64,000 bases of DNA from Tenodera sinensis (GCA_030765045.1 CM060965.1:66855287-66919286); one strand, 5' to 3'. Shown: positions 9,972-21,280, counted from the first letter of the stretch. The notes: a model not told the origin generated them from the sequence alone. Numbers and translations are program-made.

Positions 9972-10571
9972 GGGACACTCTAGTATCAAAATAGCCCAAA
10001 AATGCTATTTTTTTTTTCAGAAAACATTTTTTGAAGAAATATCTTCAGCTTTTCCAGAATATAGCCATCAAATAGTACGTGCCAAATCCACCTCGAAATT
10101 GATGTATTTCAAATTTATAGACGCTTGCAATGAAAAGTGGGTGTGACAAATCTGTCAGACTTCAATTTGTAACTAAGACTCGGTCTGTTAGTGGTTTTTA
10201 GACTTTAATGAGACATTTACCTTTAAAATATAGATGTTGGCTGCTCTTATTGAACAAGTGCTTGAAAAAGATTTATATGTCTAATAAATATTAATATTTT
10301 GGGTAAAGGGAACAATTGTATTGCATAAGCATAGACAAACTAGCATACAAAATTTTGGGCCTCTATTTGATTTCTAAACTGCAAAAGGTCTATCTTTTAT
10401 CACTATTCAGTTCTTTCTAAAAACGTAATATATGGTTTTTAATTACAAAACCATTTAATCTAGAGCAGTGAAAATTGTACTAAGTATGTCGCGGCAGGTG
10501 CACTTTAACCTAAAAATGTTCATTAAAATTTGTTGATTCCGGAAGAAAGTCCATTTGGTGCCGAATGTCCC
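9972..10571. mobile_element. 600-bp MITE candidate, piggyBac-like ends
   Basis: The ends are GGGACACTC and GAATGTCCC, inverted with one mismatch, and the match continues weakly inward. The left flank is TTAA (9968-9971) and the right flank CTAA (10572-10575), as expected of a TTAA target with one mutated copy. The interior is AT-rich and non-coding. piggyBac affiliation is inferred from the target site only. Confidence 0.45.
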
Positions 10572-10640
10572 CTAAATATCTTCACATGACGATGTTTAGG
10601 TCGGAAATAAGTTGGATATATTTACATCGCCATATTATAC

Positions 10641-11272
10641 TGTAACAAAATCGGTGATATGCGAAGTCTGTTTAGTTTAACTCTTTGATTTTCCTCTAAA
10701 TTTACTACAAATGCACAATTTCCTTCTAGTGGCTAACACAGTTTATAAACTTCTCTACTATTACAATTCACAGTTGTTCCGACAAACTTTCTCAGTCTTT
10801 CAATGTCTTTCTCCAGTTTCACTGTCTCTTATATCTTTACTATTACGTTATAATCACTTGACGACACATAGGTACGTGCTCGCTGACAGGCTGGCAGAGT
10901 CACTCTTATAACTAAAACTAACTGTACACGACGACTTAAAACAACTATCATTCACTCAACTCTAACACTCAACTCTAAAAAACTCCAGAGGCAGACTCAC
11001 TGTCTGTCCTATTTATACAGGAGCCGGTGTGACGTAAACTCCGAGTTTTTACACTACACGTGGGCATGACTCAGCAAAGAAGTAGCCAGAACTTTCTGGT
11101 CTTATCGCTGTTCGATGACATACACCAGTCGCTAGTTGTCCTGTAGCCCCGAACCTCCTCCACGCCTCGCCGTCGTTATTACGGTCACGCACACACACAC
11201 ACAACCGCTCGTCGTATCCTAGGTCACCCGGCCTCCTCTTGCTCGTATATTGCTGAACGACCCATTGTCACA
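10641..11272 (-). mobile_element. Probable solo LTR 1 with promoter
   Basis: On the minus strand the unit begins TGTGACAATGGG and ends TTTTGTTACA, i.e. TGT...ACA ends. Flanks are ATAC (10637-10640) and ATAT (11273-11276), a four-base duplication with one mismatch. A TATA box (GTATAAATAG, 11010-11019, minus) is preceded upstream by the palindrome CCAGAACTTTCTGG at 11086-11099. No internal retroelement genes adjoin it. Gypsy-like origin is inference. Confidence 0.5.
11009..11099 (-). promoter_or_regulatory. TATA box plus heat-shock-like element in LTR 1
   Basis: CTGTATAAATAGG lies at 11009-11021 on the minus strand. About 65 bp upstream is GAA-N2-TTC within a 14-bp palindrome, two adjoining perfect heat-shock-factor pentamers and an imperfect third. 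Confidence 0.45.
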
Positions 11273-11438
11273 ATATTGTTGATTTTGTGCATTATCATCT
11301 CTCATATTTGCTCTCCTATTTGCTTTGTCTTTTTCAAAGATTGCAGTGGCAACCAAATTTTGCATGGTTAAACGTGTTGGTAAACATTAGCGTAGAAATC
11401 TTTAAAATACGCCTTAGTATTAACCTATTTTCTTGTTT

Positions 11439-11986
11439 TGTGTTCGTGGAAAATCGCTTCTTTATTTTTGTAGTTGAACATCGTGATTTCGGTCAAGCTC
11501 TTACACCGTCACTTCACTCATTTTCTACTGTCACTGAATATCTAGTTCAACTTTCGCCGAGAGTTCGCTTAGCCCAGTGTCACCTCACAATCTGAACAGC
11601 TTCCACTGTTTATTGTCACTTCACTTTCTTCCGCGACGTAGCGGCGTAACGAAATACGCCTGACGTAGCCTCTTCTTCCGGACGGTTTACTTGCTGGAGA
11701 GTCAATCCGCTTTCCGTAACTACTCTCACTGCACTTCACCACAGTTATCACCAAACTCGCTGGAGATCAGCATTTCTCGTCGCACCAGAAAAGCATGCGC
11801 TTGCTCGCCGATTCACTCACGTGCCCTCTCAAGTACTCATTGCCTGTTTGCTTGAGTGCACGGTTACATAGACATAGGAACTTTCCAGAGCGTTCTCAAT
11901 GTAGAAATGTCCAGAAGGTTTTAGCTCTCTGTCAATAGCTCTTACCGTGTCTACACCAGGCGTGCGCGCCTTTTATCTTGTTTACA
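11439..11986 (-). mobile_element. Candidate solo LTR 3 with HSE cluster
   Basis: On the minus strand the unit begins TGTAAACAAG and ends CGAACACA. Flanks GTTT (11435-11438) and GTTC (11987-11990) could be a four-base duplication with one mismatch. The body is clearly more GC-rich than its surroundings. Four adjoining heat-shock pentamers (GAA, TTC, GAG, TTC) lie at 11878-11895 and three more (GAA, GTC, GAA) at 11904-11916. AATAAA signals occur near the 3' end. No TATA box is evident downstream of the cluster, so the LTR call is tentative. Confidence 0.35.
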
Positions 11987-12239
11987 GTTCCGACTACCTG
12001 GCTACGATCTCCTGATAACCTTGGACATAGTCGCTGCGTCCAGTATTATTAAAAAGGGGGGAAAAGACGATGTTGATACAGTCTCTCGCATCAGCAGATC
12101 TCAATCTTCTGCACAAGAAGGCAACAGGCAGCATGTTAGACTGTAGGGAATGCTAAAGTACAAGGCCCATAGTACCATGGAGAGTTTGATCCGCCAAGGC
12201 TTGCTTTAGCTGCATTTGTGAATTATCTATTATTCGATT

Positions 12240-12860
12240 GCCTCTATCTCCCGTTTATACACAACAAAATGTGTAACTCTTTGATCTCTGTTATGAATAT
12301 GAAGTGGACAAAAAATAAGCTTTCATAAGAATAGCATGTACACAGAGCACTATAATAATATACATCAAATTCTGGTTGTCCATAGGGACATTTATAGGAC
12401 GTGTCTTCTGATATCGGCCTCCCAGTTTGAAACGGGACACATTATGTACCTTCCTTCCAGCTGAGGGAAGTGGCTATACCAATTCGTAATTTGTCAATGA
12501 GTTGACAACACAACATAACATAGGTATGCTCTAGTGCTTCGATACAGAACACAAGCATACGGTACAGTATCAGCCAAGCAAATGAAAGCGTAAGGAATGA
12601 GGCATCCGCAAGAACGCAGTGCTGATATCTTTCCATGCTGTCTCTATAAGTTATATAAAAATAAACGATAGTGGCTATATATATATTTCTCTAGCCACTA
12701 TTCCATATATATATAAAGTGGAATACATAAGATTTGTCCAGTGGTCAATCATGATTTATTAGAACTATCACATAGTGACCGCCTTTTTTAAAAATCTGAC
12801 TCACTTTAGCCTGCTGTATGTGAAATGTGCAATAAAAGTTTGTCTACAAGCAGTAGATAG
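12240..12860 (+). repeat. Dispersed repeat family J copies
   Basis: Two pieces: 12255-12340 (ACAAAATGTGTAA, then GTGGACAAAAAATAAGC) and 12785-12850 (TTTTTAAAAATCT, ACTCACTTTAGC, then AAAGTTTGTCTAC). Matching text occurs at 15620-15760 and 31160-31300. Between them, ATAGTGGCTA and TAGCCACTAT at 12668-12701 form a perfect short hairpin. No coding signal. Confidence 0.5.
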
Positions 12861-12979
12861 ATAAAGCTTTGAAGCTGTGCAGAATAGTTTGAAGAAGATT
12901 GTGCAGAGAAAGCTTTGTCATTGCAGCATTTCAGATTTTTTCTCGTTTGCAAAGTACGAGGAAGTAAGAAAACACTAAT

Positions 12980-13184
12980 TTTTTGTGGTGTTTAACGCCC
13001 GCTTTTATTATATGCGGCATCGCGAGCGGTGACACATGATGCATGAAAAATGGAACACTGCTGAAATGAGAGGCTGGGGAAACCGGAGAACCCGGAGGAA
13101 ACCCACCCCTGCGGTCGCCTTGGGCCGAACTCCGGCCGCTTTGGCGAGAGGCGAATGGTCTAACCACTCGGCCACGGCGCGGCT
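12980..13184 (-). mobile_element. tRNA-derived SINE A, copy 1
   Basis: The minus-strand head has GCCGTGGCCGAGTGGTTAGA (A box region) and a degenerate B box; the tail end reads GCGGGCGTTAAACACC. The element is flanked by a perfect 11-bp target duplication AAAACACTAAT (12969-12979 and 13185-13195), proving retroposition. Related copies lie at 17349, 42036 and 47308. Confidence 0.9.
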
Positions 13185-13309
13185 AAAACACTAATGTCCG
13201 AAGGAGGACAGTCTCATCATGTGAAACTCATGTTAGGACTAGGTTTGGTGAGGCAGAGGGGACTCCTAATCACTGAGCTCTGCATCTCATGTAGGTCATT
13301 GTAGGCAGT

Positions 13310-13500
13310 TTTTGTATGTCTGGGTGGCTCAGACGCTGGCCTGCTGATCCCTAGGTTACGGGTGCATATCCGGCACAAACAGATTATTTTTAAGTGTGCT
13401 TGAAAACTACAGCCCCATGTCATTACATTTAAATCAACTCCTGCGGGGTGAAATTCCGGTTCACCGGCTGCGCTGATATGATCCTGCAACTGACGGTGTA
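13310..13500 (+). mobile_element. tRNA-like SINE, family F
   Basis: A GTGGCTCAGACGCTGG-type head is followed by a damaged B box (ACGGGTGCATATCCGG), then TTTAAGTGTGCTTGAAAA and a conserved CTCCTGCGGGGTGAAATTCC block with GGTTCACCGGC. A related fragment lies in reverse at 19785-19860. Boundaries are approximate. Confidence 0.55.
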
Positions 13501-13554
13501 GCTAACAGAAAATAATAATAAACGTAAGCACTTTTGACTTATGTGATCTCTGAG

Positions 13555-13887
13555 GACGGGATGCAGAGTAGATTTGAAGGGGACCAGATCTACAGGACTA
13601 CGTGCACTATCAAGAAAAGTCGTAACGATTTCAGGTGTCAGGATTGGTTGGTCTGACTGTGCTATCCTTATCCCTGGGATCCCAGGGTGAATGAACACCA
13701 AAGAAGGGGCACCAGACGGCCATCCAAGCATCAGGGGGGAATCTTCACACAGGATGGGCCCAAATGACCCAGCTGTCGACGGGTCCTTAAATTCCACTCA
13801 CTCACTCACTCACTCATCCACTCACTCACTCACTCACTCACTCACTCACTCACTCACTCACTCACTCACTCACTCACTCACTCACTC
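13555..13887 (+). mobile_element. Repeat G (retroelement 3' end) with ACTC tail
   Basis: The unit ends AATGACCCAGCTGTCGACGG followed by GTCCTTAAATTC and a (CACT)n array (13796-13887). The same 3' end and a short tail recur, 5'-truncated, at 61488-61545. A constant 3' end with a simple-repeat tail and variable 5' truncation is typical of non-LTR elements. No ORF with recognised motifs was found in this part. Confidence 0.55.
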
Positions 13888-14201
13888 TTCACACAGGGCA
13901 AATTGCACCATCTCATCGAAACGCAGAAACCGCCGATGCCTGATCCTACAACCTCAAACAGATGAAGATGAAATATTTAAAATGAAATGATTGTTTTATT
14001 ACATTGACTGCAAATTTACAATCTGTTCTTATCAGAACATTCAGTAAATGTATTAAAAGCAATGACTGGAACACTAAAGGTAGCTAAATCGAAATGGTAA
14101 GTCCAAAATGTTAGTGCTGTAGACGGTCAACCACAGTACTGTTGTCTAGTAGATTGATGGCAAGGACGTTCGGATGGTTACTTAAGTGCTGTTACCGAAG
14201 A

Positions 14202-14440
14202 CTACCGGATATAATTTCTTCTTTTATGGAGGAAGAGTGGAAGAGTAATGTGTGTATCGTTATGTAACGTGATGTTGCGCACATACCATGGTGCTTTTGC
14301 CAGCCAACGAAGAGTTTTGGGTTCAAATTTTCGTAGTGTGTCAATATTGGAGTTACTGGCACTTCCCCAAAGTTCAATACCATAAGTCCATACAGCTCTA
14401 ATGATCGTCTTGTATATTAATATTTTGAGGCAGATGAGAT
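14202..14440 (-). pseudogene. Jockey-type ORF2 fragment, C-terminal to RT
   Basis: On the minus strand a frame reads LIYKTIIRAVWTYGIELWG, then SASNSNIDTL, then APWYVRNITLHNDT, before a stop at 14202-14204. This is the conserved region just after the reverse transcriptase domain of Jockey-clade elements (typical form: KTIIKPIWTYGIQLWG, then APWYVTN). An upstream in-frame TGA near 14445 and the absence of the RT core show a dead fragment. Family assignment is from motif recognition. Confidence 0.8.
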
Positions 14441-14444
14441 TGTT

Positions 14445-17336
14445 TGTTCAGCATCCAATATGACTACTGAGATTTTAGTTGTGCTTCTTTTCTTTTTGTT
14501 GTAATGTGGTGTTTCCATGTTAGGTGTTTAAGTGCAATCCAAGGTATTCTACGGATGTTGTTATTGGAATCTCTACTTCATTTAAATACACTTTCACGAC
14601 ATAAAGAAAATGTGATATGATCAGATTTAATTGGATTTGCCTGTATTCTCCATTAAAAGGGAATGATAGGGCAGGAAATTCGCAGTCGAAGAGGACTCAC
14701 CCCGGCATTCACCTACCAACCTGAGAAAAGCAAACGCTAAGTGACCGATCTGACAGGAATCTAACCCAGAAACTCCGAAGTGTGACCCTCACATGTTACC
14801 GCGGTTTCCTGACTATAGTCTCTTAAACGGTCGTTTATCCAACCATCCGAACAGAATGGAACTGAGTAAAGCGAGGGTTTGTATTGTCCGTAGGCAAGTA
14901 CATACAGCAGGATTGAGGCTCTGCTGAATGTGTACAGATTTACTGAACGTTTAAACAAGGTCGTCAGTGTACACAGCACTCGAATCAAAACAAGAACAGG
15001 TGTATCGGTAACGATTTCCCTCTTCAACTCATGTAAACTCCTGTAACGTGCTCTATCATTAGACGCTATTTTTAAACCGAGCACGTTGTGTATCGCTTCG
15101 TTGGTTCGGAACGCATTACTGGAGCAGACAACTGACCTCTACTGTCGCTTTTAGACCACAAAAGAGACAATACTGAGCTTGATAGAATGTTAAACGAAGT
15201 GAAGCGTGTATCGCCTTCATCTTCATACTAACCGGTATGGATTTTGTGAAACCTGTTCCATTGAAACTATCGAGGTTTTATTGCCCTCTCATTTTATGCC
15301 ATATTGCCGTGTGCTATTATTGACATAATGTCCTGCTTTTTAGTCAAGTGCTTAAATAACAAACATTGCTTAAACTAGGAGTTTCTGGTTTCAACCGTGT
15401 TATTATGTTTGCTTAAATCTGACTTGAAATATAACAGAAGAAGTTAAGGTGTTTTAAACACACATAAAAACTTATATCCATCATTACTGGCTTGAGTTTT
15501 GTCATTTTTAAACTGGCGTCGCTATTTAATTGTTCTTATGATGTCATGAAAGAGTATAGAATTTCAAGGACAGTATACAGTAATCCATTTTAAATGCCTG
15601 ATTCCATTTCCTGCATTATCCCCCTTGTATTTCCAACAAAATGTGTAATGAAACTATTTCTGTAAATGTTTATCTCGTTTAACATAAAGTAGACAAAACA
15701 CTAAACGTTCATAGGAAGTGTATGTAGTGGCTATTTAAAAATAAACGATAATACTTAGAAAAAGTAATATGTATGTAACGCATATTTTTAATGTTGCATT
15801 TTTGCGTTCAAATGCACATATTTGCGAATCTAAAAATAAAAGCTTTTTAAAAATGGTTTCGTCAGTTTTCTAGCTCAGTGATTCACTTCACGAATGATAG
15901 GCAAACACATTGCCACATTATATTATTACATGCTTTGTGTTCCAAAGGTCTTCTCCGTCTGTTTATTGCGGTTTGTAATTTAATATCCCTTTGTCTTCTA
16001 ATATTACGTTTCTGTAATGAAATTCAATACGGAAGGACGGCTTGTGAAGTTATTTTAAATGAAAATGAAAGTTAAAATGGAAAATTAAAGCAAACTCGCT
16101 GTAAAAATAATTATTGCCCGCTAGTTAGCAAACTTTTAAGCGTAAACGAGCAAGAAAACTGGCACACTGAAGTGATGCAAACTGCTTATACTGTATACGT
16201 GTATAAATAACAAACGAATGTGTATCGGACTGATTAATGCATACTCGTGGTATTTTCAATACACGTACTACCCTCAGCAAGAGTTTTGAAGTGTGTTTTA
16301 TTTTATAGTATATATCTACAATCGTCTTGGGAGAGAATAATTAGAAAGAAAGTGTAGGCTTTGTATCAGCCTTTTTCTGCGCATAAGTAACCACAAAATC
16401 TTGTCTAAGTTCTTTAATTTTTTGAATTTAATAATTACTCTGCGGTGCTTAGCGTCTTAGTTTCTTGATAGTTGAAATTACTTTTGCACTTTTTTTATTA
16501 ATGAAAAGCATACAGATCAGAATTAGGCCGTCAAATTTTGGGATAAGATAGACAACGTACTTTAAAACATTTTTCAACCATTCTTCGTCTAATATAAGAG
16601 AGGTGTGGTCGATTCTCTAAGAAGAGATTGAAGTAATTAAACATTCGTAACTAAAATAAATAAATGAATAAATAAATCGCAATTGATAGAGATATTCTGT
16701 AAACTTTATACTTCAAACTTGAAGTATTTTAGTGAGACATTTTTGTCACATTTGAATTATCTTAATTTAATAAGCGTTTCTATTTTAAAGTTTCTGCGTT
16801 ATACATTTATTTTGCCTCCATTACGAATATTATTTTATGTCAGTCTACTATGTTGGCATACATGTGTGAATTACTGGTACGACAACGCTTGCTTTTGAAT
16901 AAATTTGAATCGAACCAGGACAATTCCAAAGAGTACATTCCCCAAAAATATTGTCACAAAAGGAGCTTGTGATTATTCATTTTAAGCACTCAGCTCCGTT
17001 AAACTGAATTCAGTACATGATGGCTTCAAACTAACTCTAGTGGTATTTTATAAAAGAGTAGGCAGATTTTCGGAAAGAGAGAATCCTACATTGCTAATAC
17101 TTCATCTTACTACAAAACAAATAGGGGGGGGGGGGACGTGAATTTAATTTTCAATCTCGCCCCTCCTTCAGTAATCTTAAGGATCATTTTATCATACCGT
17201 GACAACATAGCCACTCAGTGTAACGTCAATGTAATTATACCACTAGCGAAGTGGCAGGCCTGGGCGACTCGATGGATAGCTTAAGCCTCCATTTTTACCT
17301 GCTAAACACAGTTATCAGTGCAAGGCCATGAGCAGG
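14445..17336. other. Long stretch without genes
   Basis: AT-rich sequence with only short chance ORFs. A family J piece lies at 15620-15760 (ACAAAATGTGTAATG, GTTTATCTCG, AGTAGACAAAACAC). A short run of 10 G lies at 17127-17136. Nothing else was recognised. Confidence 0.5.
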
Positions 17337-17343
17337 CTGCACT

Positions 17344-17348
<5 letters not shown>

Positions 17349-17420
<72 letters not shown>

Positions 17421-17646
17421 TGTGTCTAACGCCCGCTTTTACTACTACGGCACCACAGGCGGTGACACTGAAGATACATGGAATGAAGATGGATCACCGA
17501 TGAAATGAGATGGCGGGGGAAACCGGAGAACCCGACCCAACGTCGCTTCGTCCACGACGAATCCCACATGCGGTTGCCTGGGATCGAACCCGGGCCGCTT
17601 TGGTGAGAAGCGAATGGTCTAACCACTCGACTACGGCGCGGCCTCA
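17349..17646 (-). mobile_element. SINE A, copy 2, with (CA)n tail
   Basis: The minus-strand body (17428-17646) carries GTGGTTAGACCATTCGC, a B box GGGTTCGATCCCAGG and the GCGGGCGTTAG tail end. The tail runs into about 80 bp of (CA)n (plus-strand TG, 17349-17427). A 12-bp duplication CTGCRCTCAGTG flanks the whole unit (17337-17348 and 17647-17658, one mismatch), so the (CA)n lies inside the element boundary. Confidence 0.9.
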
Positions 17647-17659
17647 CTGCGCTCAGTGC

Positions 17660-19263
17660 GCATCAGTTTCCCACTATGCCATTTCTGTGATGCAATAATA
17701 ATTTTGGAGAATGGTGCAAATTCTACTCTGCGGCGGACCTGAACTTGTCGTCTGTGATTCTTTTTACCCACCTGTAAGGGAAGGGAAGCTATTGGTAAAC
17801 ATGTCTGCGTTTCAAAACATCTTTCTAGAATTATATGTTATGTAATATATAATTATATATTAAAGCTGGAGCAAAATTACCGAGCATTTTGTGAATATGC
17901 ATATAAACGGATTAAAACAATGACGATTTTATGAGGACAAAATTTGTCGATAATACAGAATCGATAACTAATTTTCACTAACTTAAAGGGAAAACAAATG
18001 AAATCATAATTTAAAAATAATAAGGAACGAAAATCAGATTAAATTTAACAAAATACTGACTAATTCCGCACTTCGTATTGCAGTATAATGGTGCATTCAG
18101 AGAGAAATTAATATTGAAATCAATTTTTAAAGAGAAAATCTTATAAACACAAAGAAGTTTAGAAGGAATATTTAAAGCGAGGTTACGAGAAAGGATAACA
18201 AGAAAGCGATGGCATATATTTTACTTGATAGAAGAAATATGGGAAGAAGAGGTACGTCGGTGAAGCTCAGTAACCTCCAGACTAATGTTGCAGCAAAAGA
18301 AGAAAAAATCTGTTATTTAATTGTAGCATACTCTGGGAATTGTGTGCAAATATCGAGGTAGTGTACAGATACGCTTCAAGCTTCCAAAGCTCTTTCGATA
18401 TTAACCTTTTAAAAGTAGAATATGTTTTGTTGACAATATAGTTGATACAGTTTTATGATAAACTTTGTTCTTATGCACTAGAAGAAAGAAAGGGTTTAAA
18501 AATATCTTATCCCTGAAATAGACTGATCAATAGTGTGCGGACTGGACGGGGAGTGGAATCACAAAATCTCCCAAAGAAGATACAAAGAATAAGATGTTTC
18601 ACCGTTACACCTGAGGTTCACATTCGGGAAGAATTAAACGAGTTATGAGCAACTTAGTGACAAACAGCACTAGGGATTTATCATGTATTTTCCAAGGAAC
18701 GAAAGTACACTGGTGTACATTTTGCACACCGCTTGAAATCCTTGTTGCAGTTTAATGTACTGAAACTCAGCACTGATGTAGAGAACTGTATTGGGATGAA
18801 CCAGTTCATTCCTCTCCACTTATTGCTTGCTTTCAGAGCTACAGCGGTACCTATTTAGAAATCGTCCTCTAGTTGTATGTACAAGTCTATTTTGAAATAG
18901 TAAAAATGCTGTAATAACGTAGAAAGTTAAGTACGTTTTGGTCTTGTCCGTAAAATAAACCAGTCAAATGTCTGTTTCTTTACAAATATGCTATGACATT
19001 TCTTAGAGTAGAACGACATAAGAACTACAAATTTGGTTTTAATAATGTATACTCTAATCTGATTTATTCACATTTTCATTTGTCAGAAAGCGTTTTTTGG
19101 GTGCTCCTTATTCCTGGCATATGTTTGACACGGTAACAATTGAAGATAAAATCCAATTCACTTTCACTGATATTGCATTAATTTTTTTATGCAAAATATC
19201 CGAATTAAACGAATGTGAACCTTTAGAGCCTGGACTGACCACTGCCTTTTTTTGCCACGGAGC
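17660..19263. other. Stretch without recognisable gene
   Basis: AT-rich, no long ORF, no strong repeat noticed within the window. Confidence 0.5.
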
Positions 19264-19690
19264 TGGTAGGTAGAGAAGATATTGCATTCCGCCCAAAAAA
19301 TGCAATATCGAAACTTCTCCGGAATAACCTACCGTGAAGCCTGTGGAATTCTCTCAAAGAAGCATTTTTAGAAAAAAGTCTATATGTGTGTGCACAGGAT
19401 AACTCAAAAACGAAATGTCCAATAAATACCAAATTTAATCAGCATTTTCCATAGATGTGACTCACAGATATTTAAGAACCTCCCCCCCCCCCCCCGCGCC
19501 CCAAATTATCATTTACAAGGAACATTTTTGAAATTGTTGATTTCCGTAAACATAGCTCTAACGACTTTGATTAAAATGCCACATGTTAAATTACTTGCAT
19601 GAAAAACACTATGTATATCTGAATTTTCTGGGAATAGTCTGTGAAATTTTCTTACTTGGAAGGAGTTTTATATTCTTTTATTAACTGGTA
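19264..19690 (+). repeat. Repeat family P, copy 2
   Basis: It starts TGGTAGGTAGAGAAGATATTG and follows the order seen in copy 4 (46116 on): ATTCCGCCCAAAAAATGC, GCATTTTTAGAAAAAAG, ACTCAAAAACGAAA, GCTCTAACGA, GATTAAAATGCCA and GAATTTTCTGG. A run of 14 C lies at 19482-19495. Confidence 0.7.
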
Positions 19691-19784
19691 AAGCATAGGA
19701 ATTAGACAAAAACATTCTACACAAACATTTAAGATCTGTTCAAATCACACAATTTCATTTTTGTGGCATTAGCGTCAACGCCAC

Positions 19785-19860
19785 CGATGTTCCTGTTATG
19801 CAGGAATTGTTTTACATGCCAGTAAATCTACTAACATGAGACTGCCGGATTTATAAATCT
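19785..19860 (-). mobile_element. SINE F fragment
   Basis: Reverse-complement text CAGTCTCATGTTAGTAGATT followed by TACTGGCATGTAAAACAATT and CCTGC matches the central part of SINE F at 13400-13450. It is truncated on both sides. Confidence 0.45.
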
Positions 19861-19884
19861 AGGCAAAGATGGTAATTGTTATTT

Positions 19885-20011
19885 TTTATGCCAACAAACT
19901 TACTGCTGGTGTTTTTAAGCACACAAACCGTGTGTGAGCAATGGTTAAGAGGTGGAATCAGGACTGAAAAATTCAATGCCTTAGCCGGGATTTAAACCAC
20001 GGATCTACCGC
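19885..20011. mobile_element. SINE D, rearranged copy
   Basis: The left part, 19885-19936, matches 8461-8512 in direct orientation (4 mismatches in 50). The right part, 19948-20011, matches 8528-8591 as reverse complement (3 mismatches in 64). Confidence 0.75.
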
Positions 20012-20045
20012 TTCACGCACGTCTCACGCATGGCAAAGAACACGC

Positions 20046-20243
20046 GATTTGTTTGCTGACGACGTGCTGCTGTACACAACAGATAAACACCCACGCAGAA
20101 CCTTGGACCCCATTCAGAGACACCTCCACCTCCTCCAAGAATTGTGTCGGCGTTGGCAATTCTCTATCAACCCGGAGAAAAGCCACGCCATACTCTTTAC
20201 GAAGCCTGCCCCCCCCCCACCCCCCAGGGGCCTACCTCGGTAG
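20046..20243 (+). pseudogene. Non-LTR reverse transcriptase fragment (FADD box)
   Basis: The frame reads LFADDVLLYT, about 25 residues on RHLHLLQELCRRWQFSINP and then EKSHAILF, which is the catalytic box and following segment of a non-LTR reverse transcriptase (Jockey/R1 type). A C-rich slippage tract at 20202-20216 ends it. No start and no flanking RT motifs; a decayed fragment. Confidence 0.75.
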
Positions 20244-20394
20244 GTACGGGTCTTGGCGCAACCGAGTTCCCAAGCCACTCACCACCATTCTCAGTTATAG
20301 TCTCTTCCCTTTCTATTTTTATTGCTTTTACATACGTTAAGCACTAGTTTTATGAACTCCTGTCTTTTGAATGCACCACACTCCCACAGTACAT

Positions 20395-20602
20395 CTTATG
20401 TGGGTATGAACGGGCGGCCGTTCGTCCCTATGTCCCAAACCCCATGCGGCGTTATCATGCCAGAAGTTCGGGCACACGCAGCAACGTTGCACCGGCTCGC
20501 CAGTTTGTCCTCGCCTGTGGTCGTGCTGCTCATGACGGCTCCCTGTGGGAAACGGACTGCACGTGCGTAAACTGTGGCGAATCTCACCCGTCGAAATTAA
20601 AT
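20395..20602 (+). pseudogene. Non-LTR ORF1 (gag-like) zinc-knuckle fragment
   Basis: Read across frameshifts, the plus strand gives GYERAAVRPYVPNPMR (frame through 20400-20448), then QKFGHTQQRCTGSPVC (20461-20508), then CGRAAHDGS and CVNCGESHPS (to 20593). These are the pre-knuckle segment and CCHC knuckles of Jockey-type ORF1 proteins, which bind element RNA. At least two frameshifts and a Cys-to-Arg change are visible. It lies downstream of the RT piece, the reverse of the natural ORF1-ORF2 order, so the two come from different insertions or a rearrangement. Confidence 0.75.
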
Positions 20603-20845
20603 TATTTTGTTGTTTAGTGACGCTGTCAATTGCTAGGATCACATCAGTGTCGCCGATGTGCCAGAATTTTGTCCCGCCACCACATAAAGTTTTCTGCAGC
20701 TGTCCGCCAGGGTGTTCCAAAACAGGACGCCGTCGCACAAACTTGCCCCAGTTCGCTCTCACGGGTTTCCGTGGGAAACCAATCAATATGAGTGAAATGA
20801 AATCGAAAATATTTAATGCAAGCGCAATTTTTTTTCTTTTAGTTA

Positions 20846-21280
20846 ATGCAGTCATCTACCGAAGATGAACAAACATTTACCTACGACACAGGTTCTGCTG
20901 TGTCAAATGGTGGAGGTGGTCTGTGTTTCCGTGATGCGACTGGCGGCACTGGAAAAACGTTTCTCATCGGTTTGCTGTTGGCTCACATTCGATCTCAAAA
21001 TGGAATTGCTTTAACTCTTGCTTCATCAGGTCTTGCGGCTACATTATTAGATGATGGACGAACTGCGCATTCGGCGCTCAAATTGCCGTTGGGCATGCAT
21101 TTCTCGGAAGTTCCAATATGTAACATTTCAAAACGATTTGGCATCGTTAAAATTCTCCAAATTTGCAACGTCATTGTCCCGGACGAATGCAACATGGCTC
21201 ATAAGAAATCGCTTGAAGCGCTTGATCAACTCTTAAAGATTTGCGATCAAATGCACAACCGTTCGGTGGCGCTCCTTTAA
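20846..21280 (+). pseudogene. PIF1/Helitron-type helicase fragment
   Basis: The 144-codon open frame has Walker A GGTGKT at residues 33-38, the SSGLAATLLDDGRTAHSALK segment at 60-79, and a Walker B-like VPDECNMAHKKS (111-122), where family members usually have WDEC-T-M. These are the N-terminal motifs of the PIF1 helicase family, most often met in insects inside Helitron Rep/helicase proteins. It stops before the later helicase motifs, so it cannot be a complete enzyme. The annotated initiator is uncertain; the piece is best read as a truncated exon-like relic. No Rep domain or Helitron end was found nearby. Confidence 0.85.

Noticed and set aside
12061..12080. Polypurine tract AAAAAGGGGGGAAAAG followed by TG as a 3' LTR start
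   Set aside because: No matching LTR end, primer site or internal genes could be identified downstream.
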